A stretch of 64,000 nucleotides of DNA, from positions 13,146 to 77,145 of the forward strand of contig DAIPWT010000013.1 in assembly GCA_036783645.1 (NCBI GenBank), written 5' to 3'. The stretch comes from UBA4732 sp002404095. Its GTDB lineage: Bacteria; Planctomycetota; Planctomycetia; Gemmatales; Gemmataceae. Both the position numbers and the translations under genes were made by a program. Of the stretch, positions 54,396 to 63,976 are shown piece by piece. Under the pieces are notes generated by a model. The model had not been told where the DNA came from, made no database searches, and saw only the letters and a list, made by a program, of their open reading frames with translations. Numbering within the stretch: the stretch's first letter is position 1; every line of letters begins with the position of its first letter.

Positions 54396-56027
54396 ATGGA
54401 GCGCGATGCGATCATGAATCCAACCACGCAAACCGGCCCGGCCTCGTCCGCTTCCCCAGGCAACGGCGCCGCCGCCTTGGACCTGACAGGGCGGACTCTC
54501 GGCGATTACCAGATCCTTCGCCACATCGGCCAGGGCGGTATGGGTCAAGTCTATCTGGCCGAGCAAATGTCGCTGAAACGCAATGTAGCGCTGAAGATTC
54601 TCCGCGCTGAACTCGCCGCCAACCCCGCTTCGCTTCAACGCTTCAAGGCCGAGGCCGAGGCGGTCGCCAAAGTGACGCACGCCAACATCGTTCAAGTTTA
54701 CGCTTACGGCGAGGCCGACGGCTTTCCTTATATCGCGCTGGAATACGTCGAGGGCCGCAACCTCAAAGAGTTCATCGCCCGGAAGGGGCCGCCCAAACTG
54801 GCGATCGCTCTAAGCATCATGCGACAGATGGCGTCCGGCCTGCAACGCGCCAGTGAGGCCGGCATCATTCACCGCGACGTTAAGCCGGAAAACATCCTGT
54901 TGACGGCCAAGGGCGAAGTCAAAGTGGCCGACTTCGGCCTGTCGCGCTCCCTCATCGGCGAGCAACAACCGCTCAACCTCACCCAGAGCGGAATCATTAT
55001 GGGTACGCCGCTTTACATGAGTCCCGAACAGGTCGAGGGCAAGCCGCTCGATTCGCGCACCGACATCTACTCTCTTGGCGTCACCTGCTATTTCATGTTG
55101 GCCGGTAAACCGCCGTTCGACGGCGCCACGCCTTTCGAGGTGGCCATGAAGCACGCGCGCGACGAACCGCCGCCGCTCGCCGCCGTCTGCCCGGACCTGC
55201 CGGAGGGTCTTTGCGCCGCCGTTCACAAGATGATGGCGAAAGACCCGGCTCAGCGCTATCAGACCGGCCGTGAACTTCTCCGCGACCTGGCGCGCTTGCG
55301 CGGCGGAGTAGCCGGACAGACAATGGGGGTTGCCAAACCTTCGCTTTCGGCCGACTCGGGCGCGGTCCCGCCGCCGACGCCTTCCGTTCGCCCGCGCCGG
55401 GTCGCATGGTACGCTCTGATCGGCGCGAGCGTTGTCGCCGCCCTCATCGCGGGCGCCGTCATGGGATGGATGCGCCGGACCATCGCCGCGCCGCCCGCCG
55501 TCCCGATTACCCATGCGGCCGAACCCGATGAAGACTTCCTGCTTGTCAACGACGCGGAAGCTCTGCGCAAATTGGTCGATAAGTATCTTCAGCCGGCCAA
55601 CGTCGGCCGCAATGTTTCGGTCGGCATGGGGCTATGCCTCGACCTTGGCGTTCTCTATCTGGAGCAGCACCGCTTGGACGATGCGGAGAAATTATTCGAC
55701 CGATTAGCTAAGGTTCCCGACGTGCCGATGTATCGGACGCTCGGCCGCCTGGGCGGCGCCATCGTTCTCGCGCTCCGCGACAAGGCGCCCGAATCGAACA
55801 AGGCCTTCCAAGACATTATCGCCAGCGATTCCCTTCTGGCGGAGGTTGCCAAACACACAAAAGAAAGCAAGCCCGCCGATCCTGAATTTCGCAAGATGTG
55901 GACGAACGACCATTTCCGTTTCTGGTTGTCGCAGGCAATCGCCTTTAATCTGCGCAACGGCGTTCCCGAAAAGGAGGTGCCATTGCCGGTGCTAAAGTGG
56001 CGTCAGCCGCATGAACCGAAGTCCTGA
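54396..56027 (+). CDS. Hanks-type Ser/Thr protein kinase, membrane anchored
   Basis: 543 residues from ATG 54396 (GGGGCGG upstream; ATG 54351 and 54414 are alternatives). The kinase domain spans residues 38-300: Gly loop GQGGMG (45-50), Lys67 in VALKIL, catalytic HRDVKPEN (Asp161), ADFGLSR (Asp179), and MSPEQ. It is thus expected to be active. A Pro-rich juxtamembrane region and one membrane helix (about 337-358) follow. The outside part (about 365-543, with GLCLDLGVLYLEQHRLDDAEKLFDRLAK) looks helical and TPR-like and may be the sensor. Confidence 0.92.
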   Translation: MERDAIMNPTTQTGPASSASPGNGAAALDLTGRTLGDYQILRHIGQGGMGQVYLAEQMSLKRNVALKILRAELAANPASLQRFKAEAEAVAKVTHANIVQVYAYGEADGFPYIALEYVEGRNLKEFIARKGPPKLAIALSIMRQMASGLQRASEAGIIHRDVKPENILLTAKGEVKVADFGLSRSLIGEQQPLNLTQSGIIMGTPLYMSPEQVEGKPLDSRTDIYSLGVTCYFMLAGKPPFDGATPFEVAMKHARDEPPPLAAVCPDLPEGLCAAVHKMMAKDPAQRYQTGRELLRDLARLRGGVAGQTMGVAKPSLSADSGAVPPPTPSVRPRRVAWYALIGASVVAALIAGAVMGWMRRTIAAPPAVPITHAAEPDEDFLLVNDAEALRKLVDKYLQPANVGRNVSVGMGLCLDLGVLYLEQHRLDDAEKLFDRLAKVPDVPMYRTLGRLGGAIVLALRDKAPESNKAFQDIIASDSLLAEVAKHTKESKPADPEFRKMWTNDHFRFWLSQAIAFNLRNGVPEKEVPLPVLKWRQPHEPKS

Positions 56028-56040
56028 TCATCTATGTGAC

Positions 56041-56185
56041 AGGGCGGGGAGACCCCGCCCCTACCCACGAACATCGCTGTAGGGGCGGGGTTTCCCCGCC
56101 CTATGACGCCACGGGCGGGGAGACCCCGCCCCTACCCACGAACATCGCTGTAGGGGCGGGGTCTCCCCGCCCTTTTCGCACAGGC
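56041..56185. repeat. Palindrome, GGGCGGGGAGACCCCGCCCC family, two tandem copies
   Basis: Two copies with a 71-base offset, each with GGGCGGGGAGACCCCGCCCC, a CCACGAACATCGCTGTA centre and the inverted arm. The second ends CCTTTTCGCACAG, like copy 1 at 22223-22298. It lies between convergent genes. Confidence 0.9.
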
Positions 56186-56194
56186 TCTGACCAG

Positions 56195-57181
56195 CTACAT
56201 GAGCAGCCATTGCGCCAAACTCAGATACAGTAAGATCGTAATGACGTCCGCCCCGGCCAGGGCGACCGGCCCCGCCGCCACGCGCGGGTCCAGGCGCAGG
56301 AGCCGCAATACGATTGGCAGCGTCATTCCCAGAATCGCCGATCCGGTCACGCCGCCCACGATACCGCCCAGCAAAGCGAAGGGCACCCCAGGCCGTTTCA
56401 ACCAGGCCAGGGCCGTGAGCGCCACCAACGCCCCGGCCGCCAGCCCTAGCATCGCCCCCGTCGCCGTTTCACGATAGAGCCGCGACAGCATCGACCGCCA
56501 AGTCGGCGCCGGCCCGTGCAGCATTTGCAACGAAAGGCTTACCGACTGGCTGCTCACGCTTTCGGCGAGGTTTAGCACCAAGGGGATGAAGAACGCTAGC
56601 TCCACGGCGCCCTGGAGTACGCCCTTGAAGACGCCGGAGAGGAAAGCGGCCAATAGACCGGCGGCGAGATTGCAGCCCAACCACGGAAAGCGCTTGCCGA
56701 AGGCGCTCCACGCCGATGGCAAATCGGCGTCCGCCGTATGGACGCCGATTTGCTGAAATAAGTCGTCGCGCACCGTCGCATCGTCTACCTGATGGACCTC
56801 GCTTGTCCACAATTCCATGTCCACCACGCCAAGAAGGACGCCCGCGCCATCCACCACCGGGAATGCTAACAGCCGACGGCCGCGGAATTGTGCAAGCGCT
56901 TCGCCCACCGTGGCTTCAGCCGATAGGGTATCCACGGTTCGGATCATGACTTCGGCCAAAGGGCGGTCGAGGGGGCTGAGGAGCAGCCCACGCGTCGAGG
57001 CAACGCCCTGTAGTCGATCCGCGCGGTCCAAGACGTAAAAATAGGCAATCTTCCCCGCTGGCGGATGTTGGCGCAACCATGCCAACGCCTCGCCGACCGT
57101 CCAGTCTGCTGTCAGACGGGTGAAGTCGCGGCGCAAGTGGTCGCGGATAGGGTCGCTCAGACTTATCGCTGACAACGGCAT
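56195..57181 (-). CDS. MgtE-like Mg2+ transporter, short form
   Basis: 328 residues from ATG 57181; the longer frame begins in the palindrome at 57198. Two CBS domains (residues 20-145: PPAGKIAYFYVLDRADRLQGV ... RRLLAFPVVDGAGVLLGVV) are followed by the MgtE membrane domain with five helices: LAAGLLAAFLSGVFKGVL, ELAFFIPLVLNLAESVSSQSV, and others to the end. The usual N-terminal MgtE helical domain (about 120 residues) is reduced or absent, so Mg2+ gating may differ. CBS domains bind Mg2+ or nucleotides. Confidence 0.8.
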   Translation of the reverse strand: MPLSAISLSDPIRDHLRRDFTRLTADWTVGEALAWLRQHPPAGKIAYFYVLDRADRLQGVASTRGLLLSPLDRPLAEVMIRTVDTLSAEATVGEALAQFRGRRLLAFPVVDGAGVLLGVVDMELWTSEVHQVDDATVRDDLFQQIGVHTADADLPSAWSAFGKRFPWLGCNLAAGLLAAFLSGVFKGVLQGAVELAFFIPLVLNLAESVSSQSVSLSLQMLHGPAPTWRSMLSRLYRETATGAMLGLAAGALVALTALAWLKRPGVPFALLGGIVGGVTGSAILGMTLPIVLRLLRLDPRVAAGPVALAGADVITILLYLSLAQWLLM

Positions 57182-57197
57182 GGCACTTGGCTTTATT

Positions 57198-57282
57198 GGC
57201 GAACGGCCGGCGTAAGCCGGCTGGTACAGAATGCTATCGCCGACATGGTGAAGCACCAGCCGGCTTACGCCGGCCGTTCGCC
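57198..57282. repeat. Palindrome, CCGGCTTACGCCGG family, complete copy
   Basis: Perfect 28-base arms (57198-57225, 57255-57282) around a 29-base centre. One arm alone is found at 1732-1759. It lies between the secDF stop and the MgtE-like start. Confidence 0.92.
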
Positions 57283-57298
57283 ATTCTTATAGCCGGGG

Positions 57299-60200
57299 TC
57301 ACGCCTGGGCGGCTGCCGCGTCGGCGGCCCGCGCCGCCGCGATGTTCCGCCCCCGCTGCGTCGCCGGCGTGCCCTCGCCGAACATCAGCAGCAATGGGCT
57401 AGCAATATAGATCGAGCTGTAGGTGCCGACGATGACGCCGACCACCATCACGAAGGCGAACAGATGAACGCCTTCACCGCCGAACCAGTACAGCACGCCC
57501 ACCACCAGGAACACGGTCAACGACGACAGAATAGTCCGGCTCAGCGTCTGGTTGACGCTGTCGTTTATCATCGTCGGCGTCAGCAGCGGGTTTTTGCCGC
57601 GGACCTCGCGGATGCGGTCGAAGACCACGATCGTGTCGCTGACCGAGTAACCGACCAGCGTCAACAGCGCGGCCACCGACGGCAAGTCGATCTTGAAGTC
57701 CGCCAAGCCAAAACTGAAGGGGTAGCCGAAGAGATTGACCGGCTGGCCGAGTAGGGGAATCCAATGCAACCAGTGGCAAAGCGCGATCGCTCCCAGCGTG
57801 AAAAACAAGTCGTGGATGAGGCAGAGTACGGTCGCCGCCCCGAAGGTCCAACTGCCGAAGCGAATCCACAAATACAGCAGGATGGCGGCCCAACTCGCCA
57901 CGATGGCGTACAGGGCTTTTTGCTGCGTGTCCGCGGCCAACTGGCGGTCGAAGTTTTCCAGCCGTTCCGGTTGCGGCGTGTTATGGAACTCCGTCTGGAC
58001 CTTCGCTAACGCCCCCTTGAGCGCGTCCACGGGGATCGGCTCGGCCAGATCAAGCCGCATCTTCGAGAACCGGCCCTCCTGCTCAAGACTGCCCTTGGCG
58101 CGCGCGACGGTAAATTTCCGAACGCCAAGATCTTTGAACTCTTTGTTCAGCAACATGGTGACTTGCGCGGGCGAGGCGAAGTCCGCCGCGCCCTTGTCCG
58201 CTGACTCGGCAAATTCAAGAGTCGCTTCCGACGCCCTGCCGTTCGCAGCCACGATATCCGGGTCTTTCATCTCGATGCGCTTGAGCATGTCGCCCAGCTT
58301 GTGGTTGATGATGAACTGGACCTTGGGGGCGTCCTTGTCCGAGGTGCGAACCGTGAACAAGCTGCTTTTATCGCCTTGACTAAATTTCGGGTTGTTGACG
58401 AATACCTGCTCAATTGACACCTCCGGCAGGTCGCTGGTAATGTTGAGTTGCTTCAATTCATCCGGCGTCATTTCCCTTTCCAGGGCTTTTCGCAGCGTAA
58501 GCAGGTCAACAGGTTCCGTGAGTTGTCCGGAGTACGCGGTGCCGCCGACGAAGTCGATGTTCAAACCGCCCTTGTCGAGGCGGTAAATGAACAAGGCGGC
58601 GCCGACGACCGTGGCGCCGACGGTAAGGGCGAAGAAGAAATTACGGATGCGCATGAAGTTAATGTTCGGCCGCTTGAAAAGCTGCATGAAGTAAAGGCTG
58701 TGCAGCCAGTTGTTGCCGAGAAAGATGTCGAAGATCGTGCGCGTCACGTACAGCGACGTGAAGAGGCTGATAATCAGACCCACGGTGAGGCTGATGCCGA
58801 AGCCTTTCAACTGATCGTTGCCGACGACGTAAAGCACGATGGCCGTGAAGATGCTTGTCAAGTGGGTGTCGATGATCGTCGGAAAGGCGCGGTCGTAGCC
58901 GTTGCGCACGGCCAACGGGAGGCTGGCGCCGCGTTCGCGCTCCTCACGTAGCCGTTCGTAAATTAGCACGTTCGCGTCCACCGCCATGCCGAGCATAAGA
59001 ACCAGGCCAGCCAAACCGGGCAGCGTGAAGGTAGCGCTAACCAACACCATAAAGGCTACGGTTAGAAGCAAATTAGCCATTAGCGCGAAGCAGGCCACGA
59101 CGCCCGCGAAGCGGTAATAGACGAGCATGAAAATTAGCACGGCCCCGAAGGCCAGACCGATCGATAGGGCGCCCTTGAAAATGGTGTCTTCGCCGAGGGT
59201 GGCGCCCATCGTGTTCTCGCTCACCGGCTGGGATTTGAGCGTGGCCGGCAGAGCGCCGGCGCGCAGGATGCGCACCAAGTCTTCGATGGCCTTCTGTGAG
59301 AAGTCGCCGGTGATCTGGCCTGAACTGATGATGATGGCGTTCAGCGTCGGCGCCGAGCGCACCTGGCCGTCGAGGATGACCGCCAGCAACCGCTTGAAAG
59401 ACGTATTGGCATCGGGACCGGTGGGTTGATTTTCGGTCGTGAGTTCCTGGAAGCGGCTGGCGCCTTCGCTGTTGAATGAGAAATTAACCGCCCTTTTCCC
59501 ATCTCCATTGCCTTCGGAGGCGCTGGTCAGGAATTCGCCGGTCACTTCCTTGCTGGGGTCGGACTCGCGCGTGAGGACGAAGAACTCGACGTTCTTACCC
59601 TGCTCCCGGTCGCGCGCCGAGATCCGTTCGCGGTTGGGGATAGTTCGGCAGTACATGAGGGTCTGGCCCTGGCCGGGCGGTGAAAAAGCGGCGTGGTCGC
59701 GCGTCGCCTTGACTTCCTTCCACATGGCTTGCCGATAGCCGTCGCGCGATGTGTCGCTGTCCGGTGTGTTCTCGGCGCCGCTGTTGAGCTGCATCGAGTA
59801 CAATTCTTCCTTGCCCATCTCGACCCAGCTGTATTCGCGGCGTGCGCTTTCATTGTGAAGGGAAGCCGTGAAGAAACGGTCGCCGTTCTGGGACGGCGGC
59901 GGCGGCGGCTCACCCTTGATATTAAGGTCTTTGAGCCGTTCCGCATTTTTCGGATCCTTCATGTACTCTTCAGCGGCGGCGATGGCGTCATGGTCGTCGG
60001 TCTTATTGGCGAGAATCCGGAACTCCAGCCGGCCTTGCTGCTGGATCAGATTCTTGATGTTCTCGACTTCCTCGCCGGTGAAGGCGCGCTTGTCGGCGCC
60101 CTGTTTTTCCAACCCGTAAATGAATTTCGATACGTCCGCCGGATCGACGTCCTTGCCGTCCCGCTTGAGGTGGGCGTTGACCAAACGGTCGATCAACTCC

Positions 60201-60649
60201 TTGAATTGCCCCTGCGGCACGTCGTCCAAGGTGAGGGTGGACGCATCATCCGACCCGTCCAACTTGAACCGGTCCTTCACCTGCCGCAGTACGTTTTGCC
60301 ACTCGTCGCTTCTGGCTCTGGTCTGTTGCTTACCGCCGGTCGGCAGGATGATCTCTACTCGCGGCGGATCGCTCGGCACCGGGCGGATGGTGACGTTGAA
60401 CAAGTCCGCCGGGTCGATGCGGCGCTTGAGCGAGGCGGCCAGGTCTTCCGGCTTGAAGGTGTTCCGCGCCTGTTCCGTCATCTTACTCTGGTCCACCTCG
60501 TAAACGAGGATGGTGCCGCCGGCGAGGTCCACTCCCAGGTGGAAGCCGCCTTCGCCTTTCGTGTACTTGGCGTAAGCCCAGCCCACGATGATGATTGACA
60601 CAAGGACGGGGAGAACGCAGATGAGAATTCGGCCGATATACCGTTTCAT
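57299..60649 (-). CDS. secDF: Protein translocase SecD-SecF fusion
   Basis: 1116 residues with twelve membrane helices expected. SecDF uses the proton gradient to pull exported proteins from the Sec channel. The SecD half (about 1-680) has FHLGVDLAGGTILVYEV, a long P1 domain (60-480), and GMAVDANVLIYERLREE. The SecF half starts with FMRIRNFFFALTVGA and IDFVGGTAYSGQL, and has TLVGYSVSDTIVVFDRIRE. The P1 domain is larger than in typical SecD. It is the third gene of the tgt-yajC-secDF operon, 72 bases after yajC. Confidence 0.93.
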   Translation of the reverse strand: MKRYIGRILICVLPVLVSIIIVGWAYAKYTKGEGGFHLGVDLAGGTILVYEVDQSKMTEQARNTFKPEDLAASLKRRIDPADLFNVTIRPVPSDPPRVEIILPTGGKQQTRARSDEWQNVLRQVKDRFKLDGSDDASTLTLDDVPQGQFKELIDRLVNAHLKRDGKDVDPADVSKFIYGLEKQGADKRAFTGEEVENIKNLIQQQGRLEFRILANKTDDHDAIAAAEEYMKDPKNAERLKDLNIKGEPPPPPSQNGDRFFTASLHNESARREYSWVEMGKEELYSMQLNSGAENTPDSDTSRDGYRQAMWKEVKATRDHAAFSPPGQGQTLMYCRTIPNRERISARDREQGKNVEFFVLTRESDPSKEVTGEFLTSASEGNGDGKRAVNFSFNSEGASRFQELTTENQPTGPDANTSFKRLLAVILDGQVRSAPTLNAIIISSGQITGDFSQKAIEDLVRILRAGALPATLKSQPVSENTMGATLGEDTIFKGALSIGLAFGAVLIFMLVYYRFAGVVACFALMANLLLTVAFMVLVSATFTLPGLAGLVLMLGMAVDANVLIYERLREERERGASLPLAVRNGYDRAFPTIIDTHLTSIFTAIVLYVVGNDQLKGFGISLTVGLIISLFTSLYVTRTIFDIFLGNNWLHSLYFMQLFKRPNINFMRIRNFFFALTVGATVVGAALFIYRLDKGGLNIDFVGGTAYSGQLTEPVDLLTLRKALEREMTPDELKQLNITSDLPEVSIEQVFVNNPKFSQGDKSSLFTVRTSDKDAPKVQFIINHKLGDMLKRIEMKDPDIVAANGRASEATLEFAESADKGAADFASPAQVTMLLNKEFKDLGVRKFTVARAKGSLEQEGRFSKMRLDLAEPIPVDALKGALAKVQTEFHNTPQPERLENFDRQLAADTQQKALYAIVASWAAILLYLWIRFGSWTFGAATVLCLIHDLFFTLGAIALCHWLHWIPLLGQPVNLFGYPFSFGLADFKIDLPSVAALLTLVGYSVSDTIVVFDRIREVRGKNPLLTPTMINDSVNQTLSRTILSSLTVFLVVGVLYWFGGEGVHLFAFVMVVGVIVGTYSSIYIASPLLLMFGEGTPATQRGRNIAAARAADAAAAQA

Positions 60650-60721
60650 AGTCGGACTTCATGCCTTTCGTTGGCGCCATTCCAGCCCGGCGCTCAAGCC
60701 AGGCGCCGCGAGGCGAGACGC

Positions 60722-61177
60722 TCACGCCCCGCCTTCCTTGGTCGTCACGGCCGTCGAGGCGGGCGCGGCGGCGGGCTTCGCATCTTTCGCCCCCTTGGCC
60801 GCCTTCGCCTCCTTGGCCGCTTCCTCGTTCGTCAGATTCCGCATGATGCTGTTTTTGACCATTTTAAGACGAACATTGTCGTCTACTCGCACAACGATCT
60901 CGTCTTCCTTCTCGCTGACGGAGACGACGGTGCCGTAGATGCCTGAATGGGTGATGATCTTGTCGTTTTTCTTGATAGCGGTCAGCAGCGCGGCGCGCTC
61001 TTGTTCCTGCTTACGCATGGGGCGAAGGAACAGAATGTAAAAGAGCGCGATGCCCGGCAGCGCGAGGAAGATAATCGGGTTATCAAACAAACCGCCGCCG
61101 CCTTGGGGCGTCCCTCCGGCCGGCGGTGTTCCGCTCCCGGCCGCGTCGGCCAACAGAATCATCAGGGTGTTGAACAT
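60722..61177 (-). CDS. yajC: Preprotein translocase subunit YajC
   Basis: 151 residues. The single helix (IIFLALPGIALFYILFLRPMRKQEQE) and the KKNDKIITHSGIYGTVVSVSEKEDEIVVRVDDN domain are typical of YajC, which binds SecDF. The N-terminal Gly/Pro-rich part and the Lys/Ala-rich tail (EEAAKEAKAAKGAKDAKPAA) are extra. It lies between tgt and secDF in the classical order. Confidence 0.95.
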   Translation of the reverse strand: MFNTLMILLADAAGSGTPPAGGTPQGGGGLFDNPIIFLALPGIALFYILFLRPMRKQEQERAALLTAIKKNDKIITHSGIYGTVVSVSEKEDEIVVRVDDNVRLKMVKNSIMRNLTNEEAAKEAKAAKGAKDAKPAAAPASTAVTTKEGGA

Positions 61178-61276
61178 CGACAGTCCCTCGCGCTAGTGAT
61201 GCGCATCATCAAAATCGGCGAGCCTGCTCGCCGGGAAACCAACTCCCGGCTCGCCAAGTCGTCTGAACCGATCATC

Positions 61277-62386
61277 TTAAAGCGATCCGCCCCAACGGGC
61301 AAGACGGACCTCCGCAAAGTCCGCCAACCGCCCCTCCGTGATCGCCTTGCGCATGTCCGCCATTAGCCGGCAATAGAAGGCGACATTGTGCAGCGACAGC
61401 AACGTCGGGCCGAGCATTTCCTTCGCCAGAAACAGGTGATGCAAGTACGCCCGGCTGAAATTGCGGCACGTGTAACAAGGACAATCGGACTCCAACGGCG
61501 CCTCATCTCGCTTATGGCAGGCGTTGCGCAGTCGCAACGATCCGGAATTCGTGAAGGCCGAGGCGTTACGGCCGTTGCGCGTCGGCAACACGCAGTCGAA
61601 CATATCCACGCCGCGCATCACGGCGGCCAGGAGGTCTTGCGGCCGGCCGACCCCCATGAGGTAGCGCGGCTTATGAGTCGGCAGCAAGGCGACCGCCGGC
61701 CCAAGGACGGCCACCATTTGTTCCGGCGTCTCGCCGACGCTGAAGCCGCCGAGAGCGTAGCCGGGAAAGTCCATGGCCGCGAGTGCGGCTGCGCAATGGC
61801 TGCGCAATGTAAGGTCCGGCCCGCCCTGAACGATGGCGAACAGCGCCTGGTCGGGCCGACGGTGTGCGGCGCGGCAGCGCTCGGCCCAATGGAGCGAACG
61901 CCGCACGGCCTCGCGCAGGACATCGGGCGGCGCCTGGAACGGCGGGCACTCGTCGAGACACATGGCGATATCGGCGCCAAGGTTTTCCTGAATGGCGACG
62001 GCGCGTTCGGGCGTGAGTTCGAGGAGGGTGCCGTCGATGTGCGAACGGAAGACGGCGGCGTGGTCGGTGATCTGGCGCGTGGGCGCGAGGCTGTAGATTT
62101 GAAAGCCGCCGCTGTCGGTGAGGATCGGGCCGTTCCAGTGCATGAAGCGATGAAGGCCGCCCATCTCGGCGATCAATTCGTCGCCGGGGCGCAAGGCGAG
62201 ATGATAGGTGTTGCCGAGAATTATTCGCGCGCCGGCCTCTTCGAGCTGGTCCGGCGTTAGACCTTTGACCGTGGCTTGAGTACCGACGGGCATGAAGACG
62301 GGCGTTTCAACGATGCCGTGCGGCGTTTGTAATCGGCCGCGACGTGCGGCGCCATCCGTGGACAGAACCTCGAAGCGGATGGTCAT
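61277..62386 (-). CDS. tgt: tRNA-guanine transglycosylase
   Basis: 369 residues from ATG 62386; the Cys-rich frame before it is read from a palindrome. It exchanges guanine at position 34 for preQ1 in tRNAs with GUN anticodons (queuosine pathway). Catalytic and binding motifs: LTDSGGFQIYSL (Asp), QGG near 200, GVGRPQDLLAAVMRGVDMFDCVLPTRNGRN (second Asp), and the zinc site CPCYTCRNFSRAYLHHLF (Cys, Cys, Cys, His). First gene of the tgt-yajC-secDF operon. Confidence 0.95.
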   Translation of the reverse strand: MTIRFEVLSTDGAARRGRLQTPHGIVETPVFMPVGTQATVKGLTPDQLEEAGARIILGNTYHLALRPGDELIAEMGGLHRFMHWNGPILTDSGGFQIYSLAPTRQITDHAAVFRSHIDGTLLELTPERAVAIQENLGADIAMCLDECPPFQAPPDVLREAVRRSLHWAERCRAAHRRPDQALFAIVQGGPDLTLRSHCAAALAAMDFPGYALGGFSVGETPEQMVAVLGPAVALLPTHKPRYLMGVGRPQDLLAAVMRGVDMFDCVLPTRNGRNASAFTNSGSLRLRNACHKRDEAPLESDCPCYTCRNFSRAYLHHLFLAKEMLGPTLLSLHNVAFYCRLMADMRKAITEGRLADFAEVRLARWGGSL

Positions 62387-62399
62387 GCGAAAAACTTCA

Positions 62400-62506
62400 C
62401 CACAAAGGCACAAAGAACACAAAGAAAAACGGAAGAAACGCAATTAAGAGTAATTCAATGGGCTTTCTCTTGGTCTTTCTTCTTTGTGTCCTTTGTGTCT
62501 TTGTGG
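62400..62506. repeat. Palindrome, CCACAAAGGCACAAAGAACA family
   Basis: Arms 62400-62426 and 62480-62506 (27 bases, one mismatch) around a 53-base centre with TTTCTTGGTC-like sequence. Very low GC for the window. It lies directly upstream of tgt. Confidence 0.85.
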
Positions 62507-62517
62507 TCTATTTTTTT

Positions 62518-63855
62518 TCAGTCCCCGCGCAGGGATAGGCCGTATGTCTGCAACTTCTCGCGCACCTCGCTCAGCGACGTCATGCCGAAGTTTTTCGACT
62601 CCAGCAGCTCGTCGGCCGTGCGATTCACCAGATCGCCGAGGGTGTTGATACCCAGTCGGTTCGTACATTTACGCGCCCGCACCGACAGGTTCAACTCGCT
62701 CACCGGCTTGCTGAGGACGGCTTGTTCCTGTTCGCTCAACGCCTGTTGCGGCCGGAAACGCATCTCGTTCTGGGCGCCTTCCTCCAGGGACTGGCCGATG
62801 TGCAGACCCTTCGAGGTCAACATCTCCTTGATCTCGGTCAGCGACGTTTCGCCGAAGTTCTTACTGGTCAAAAGCTGCGGTTCGCTGACGCGCGTGAGGT
62901 CGCCCAGCGTCTTGATGTTCATTTTCTTCAGACAGTTGCGGCTGCGCACCGAAAGCTCAAAGTCGGTGACGGGGATCTCCAGCACCTGGCTGAACTGGCT
63001 GAAGGCGCTTTCGTCTTCGGGACTGTAGTACATGTTCCGCGACGCCTGGGCGTCCTTGTGGAACAATCGCGCCTGCTCGTCGGTCGGATCGGCAGCCAGA
63101 ACGCGGCGATAACACTCCTCCGCTTTGTCGTATTTTTCATGGTCTTCGTACAAAACACCGAGGTTCTTCAGGGTGCCAACGTGGACCGGCGGATGCTTGA
63201 GACAGCGCTCGTAAAGCTGGATGGCCTCGTCGTCGTTGCCGGCCAGGTCATTGGCGTGGGCCAGCTGGAAAAGGGCGTTGGTGTGGCCGGGGTCCAACTC
63301 GACCGCCTTTTCGAGATGCTTGACGGCGTTGAGGCGTTCGCCGTCCCCGAGGTGGCAGCTCGCCAGTTGGAAGTGATATTCCGCGTTATGGCTGCTCTGC
63401 TGTTCGAGCTTGGCCAGCAGAGAGCGGGCCTGGGGAAGATCGCCTTTTTGACGGTATATGCCGGCGCGCTGAAGTTGCACTTGGCTCGCCGTATAGCCTA
63501 GCTTCTCCGCCTTCTCAAACGCCTTCAGGGCGTCGTCGTAATCCTGGCGCGACGCCAGCGCGCGACCCAGATAGAAGCTGGCGAGTGTGCCCTCGGCCTG
63601 CTTCAAATGCTCGACCGCTTGGGCCGTATAGCCGAGCAGGAAGGAGGCGATACCCAGCTTCAACTGCCAGCGTTTGGCCGCCGCGCCCGTGGAGGCTTCG
63701 ATTTTCTTGTGAATGATATCCGTCACGTCGCGGAGCGTTCGGTACTGCGCGCCGCCCTGGGCGAGGGCGTTGCGCAACTGCTGGACGGTGCCCGCATCGC
63801 AGTCCTCGCGCTCTATGAGGAGGGCTTTTAGGTCAATCATCATCGGCTCAACCAT
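62518..63855 (-). CDS. TPR protein with two RNA polymerase alpha-CTD-like domains
   Basis: 445 residues from ATG 63855 (GGAG 8 bases upstream; the Met at 63843 is an alternative). Residues 40-285 are TPR units (LGRALASRQDYDDALKAFEKAEKLG, FQLAHANDLAGNDDEAIQLYERCL, LGVLYEDHEKYDKAEECYRRVL). Then two alpha-CTD-like helix-hairpin-helix domains: PVTDFELSVRSRNCLKKMNIKT with LTSKNFGETSLTEIKEML, and PVSELNLSVRARKCTNRLGIN with LLESKNFGMTSLSEVREKL. In RpoA this domain binds DNA and activators. The gene is likely a transcription-related adaptor. It lies upstream of tgt on the same strand. Confidence 0.88.
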   Translation of the reverse strand: MVEPMMIDLKALLIEREDCDAGTVQQLRNALAQGGAQYRTLRDVTDIIHKKIEASTGAAAKRWQLKLGIASFLLGYTAQAVEHLKQAEGTLASFYLGRALASRQDYDDALKAFEKAEKLGYTASQVQLQRAGIYRQKGDLPQARSLLAKLEQQSSHNAEYHFQLASCHLGDGERLNAVKHLEKAVELDPGHTNALFQLAHANDLAGNDDEAIQLYERCLKHPPVHVGTLKNLGVLYEDHEKYDKAEECYRRVLAADPTDEQARLFHKDAQASRNMYYSPEDESAFSQFSQVLEIPVTDFELSVRSRNCLKKMNIKTLGDLTRVSEPQLLTSKNFGETSLTEIKEMLTSKGLHIGQSLEEGAQNEMRFRPQQALSEQEQAVLSKPVSELNLSVRARKCTNRLGINTLGDLVNRTADELLESKNFGMTSLSEVREKLQTYGLSLRGD

Positions 63856-63976
63856 GCACCATTCTCCGGAAACAGAAGCGTCCCAAAGGGACATATAGCC
63901 GGGGCGCACCCCGTACATTGTTCGGTGTTTGGATTTGTTAGTATAACGAGGGCAGGCGTTCCTGCAAGAGAGGCAT

